This document shows positions 7,277 through 7,383 of a DNA stretch of 7,383 nt, in pieces (within the stretch, counting starts at the first letter, position 1; each line of letters begins with the position of its first letter). A model generated the notes under the pieces. The model searched no databases. It was given only the letters and a program-made list of their open reading frames with translations, and was not told the origin of the DNA. This DNA is from Paludibacteraceae bacterium (lineage in GTDB: Bacteria; Bacteroidota; Bacteroidia; Bacteroidales; Paludibacteraceae), in NCBI GenBank assembly GCA_018055865.1, contig JAGPGR010000081.1, positions 1 through 7,383 on the forward strand. Reading direction: 5' to 3'. A program made the translations under genes and the position numbers.

Positions 7277-7383
7277 TTAATTGGTAAACAATCTGTTTCT
7301 ACCTATCAGGCAAGCTCCGAAGACACCGGCTTTGTTTTTTAATTTTGAAAGTTCGATGTGTGAATCTTTGTTGACCAGATTGA
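7277..7383 (-). CDS. C-terminus of a probable ROK-family sugar kinase (partial)
   Basis: Only the last 34 codons and the TAA stop (7277-7279) are present; the gene continues beyond the right edge. The visible peptide contains LKNKAGVFGACLIGRN, which resembles the conserved C-terminal helix of ROK proteins (typically N-x-A-G-hydrophobic-hydrophobic-G-A-hydrophobic). ROK kinases phosphorylate glucose, GlcNAc or ManNAc, and some family members are repressors with an N-terminal helix-turn-helix; the N-terminal part needed to decide is absent. Next to an AGE epimerase, a GlcNAc kinase like Bacteroides RokA would fit the pathway. With so short a fragment, the family call is moderate. The 241-bp gap to the epimerase start, holding a promoter core, suggests that the kinase and epimerase may be separately controlled. 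Confidence 0.6.
   Translation of the reverse strand, partial: NLVNKDSHIELSKLKNKAGVFGACLIGRNRLFTN

Noticed and set aside
1..7383. CRISPR arrays, tRNA/rRNA genes, insertion sequences or attachment sites
   Set aside because: No regularly spaced direct repeats, RNA-gene folds, transposase frames or terminal repeats with target duplications were seen.

Overview
The window looks like chromosomal DNA of a Bacteroidota species, probably order Bacteroidales. It carries an adjacent SusC/SusD outer-membrane pair, start codons preceded by A/T-rich sequence rather than a clear Shine-Dalgarno, and promoter cores of the Bacteroidetes type (TAnnTTTG). All five genes lie on the minus strand, so the transcriptional order is right to left.

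Layout in the direction of transcription. (1) 7277-7383 is the last 34 codons of a gene whose C-terminus resembles ROK-family sugar kinases. (2) 7036-7276 is an A/T-rich intergenic stretch. It holds a weak hairpin after the kinase, a conspicuous set of overlapping palindromes (7154-7207) and a good -7 promoter element (7122-7129). (3) 5848-7035 encodes an N-acylglucosamine 2-epimerase (AGE/renin-binding-protein family) with its active-site residues intact. (4) 2456-5791 is a SusC-like TonB-dependent transporter, 56 bp after the epimerase. (5) 817-2421 is a SusD-like surface lipoprotein, 34 bp after SusC. (6) 745-788 is a convincing intrinsic terminator that closes the epimerase-susC-susD operon. 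(7) 679-686 is a promoter core for the next unit. (8) 1-597 is the first 199 codons of a secreted SGNH/GDSL esterase, cut by the window edge just before its catalytic histidine.

How the genes may work together (inference): the SusCD pair imports an amino-sugar ligand, the epimerase converts ManNAc to GlcNAc, and the ROK kinase would phosphorylate GlcNAc. The secreted SGNH esterase could remove O-acetyl groups from the glycan. This matches the Bacteroidetes sialic-acid route (NanO/NanU uptake, lyase, AGE-type NanE, RokA, sialate O-acetylesterase). However, no sialidase, neuraminate lyase or inner-membrane permease lies in this window, so the substrate is a hypothesis. The genes belong to known families. 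The least explained part is the palindromic control region upstream of the epimerase.
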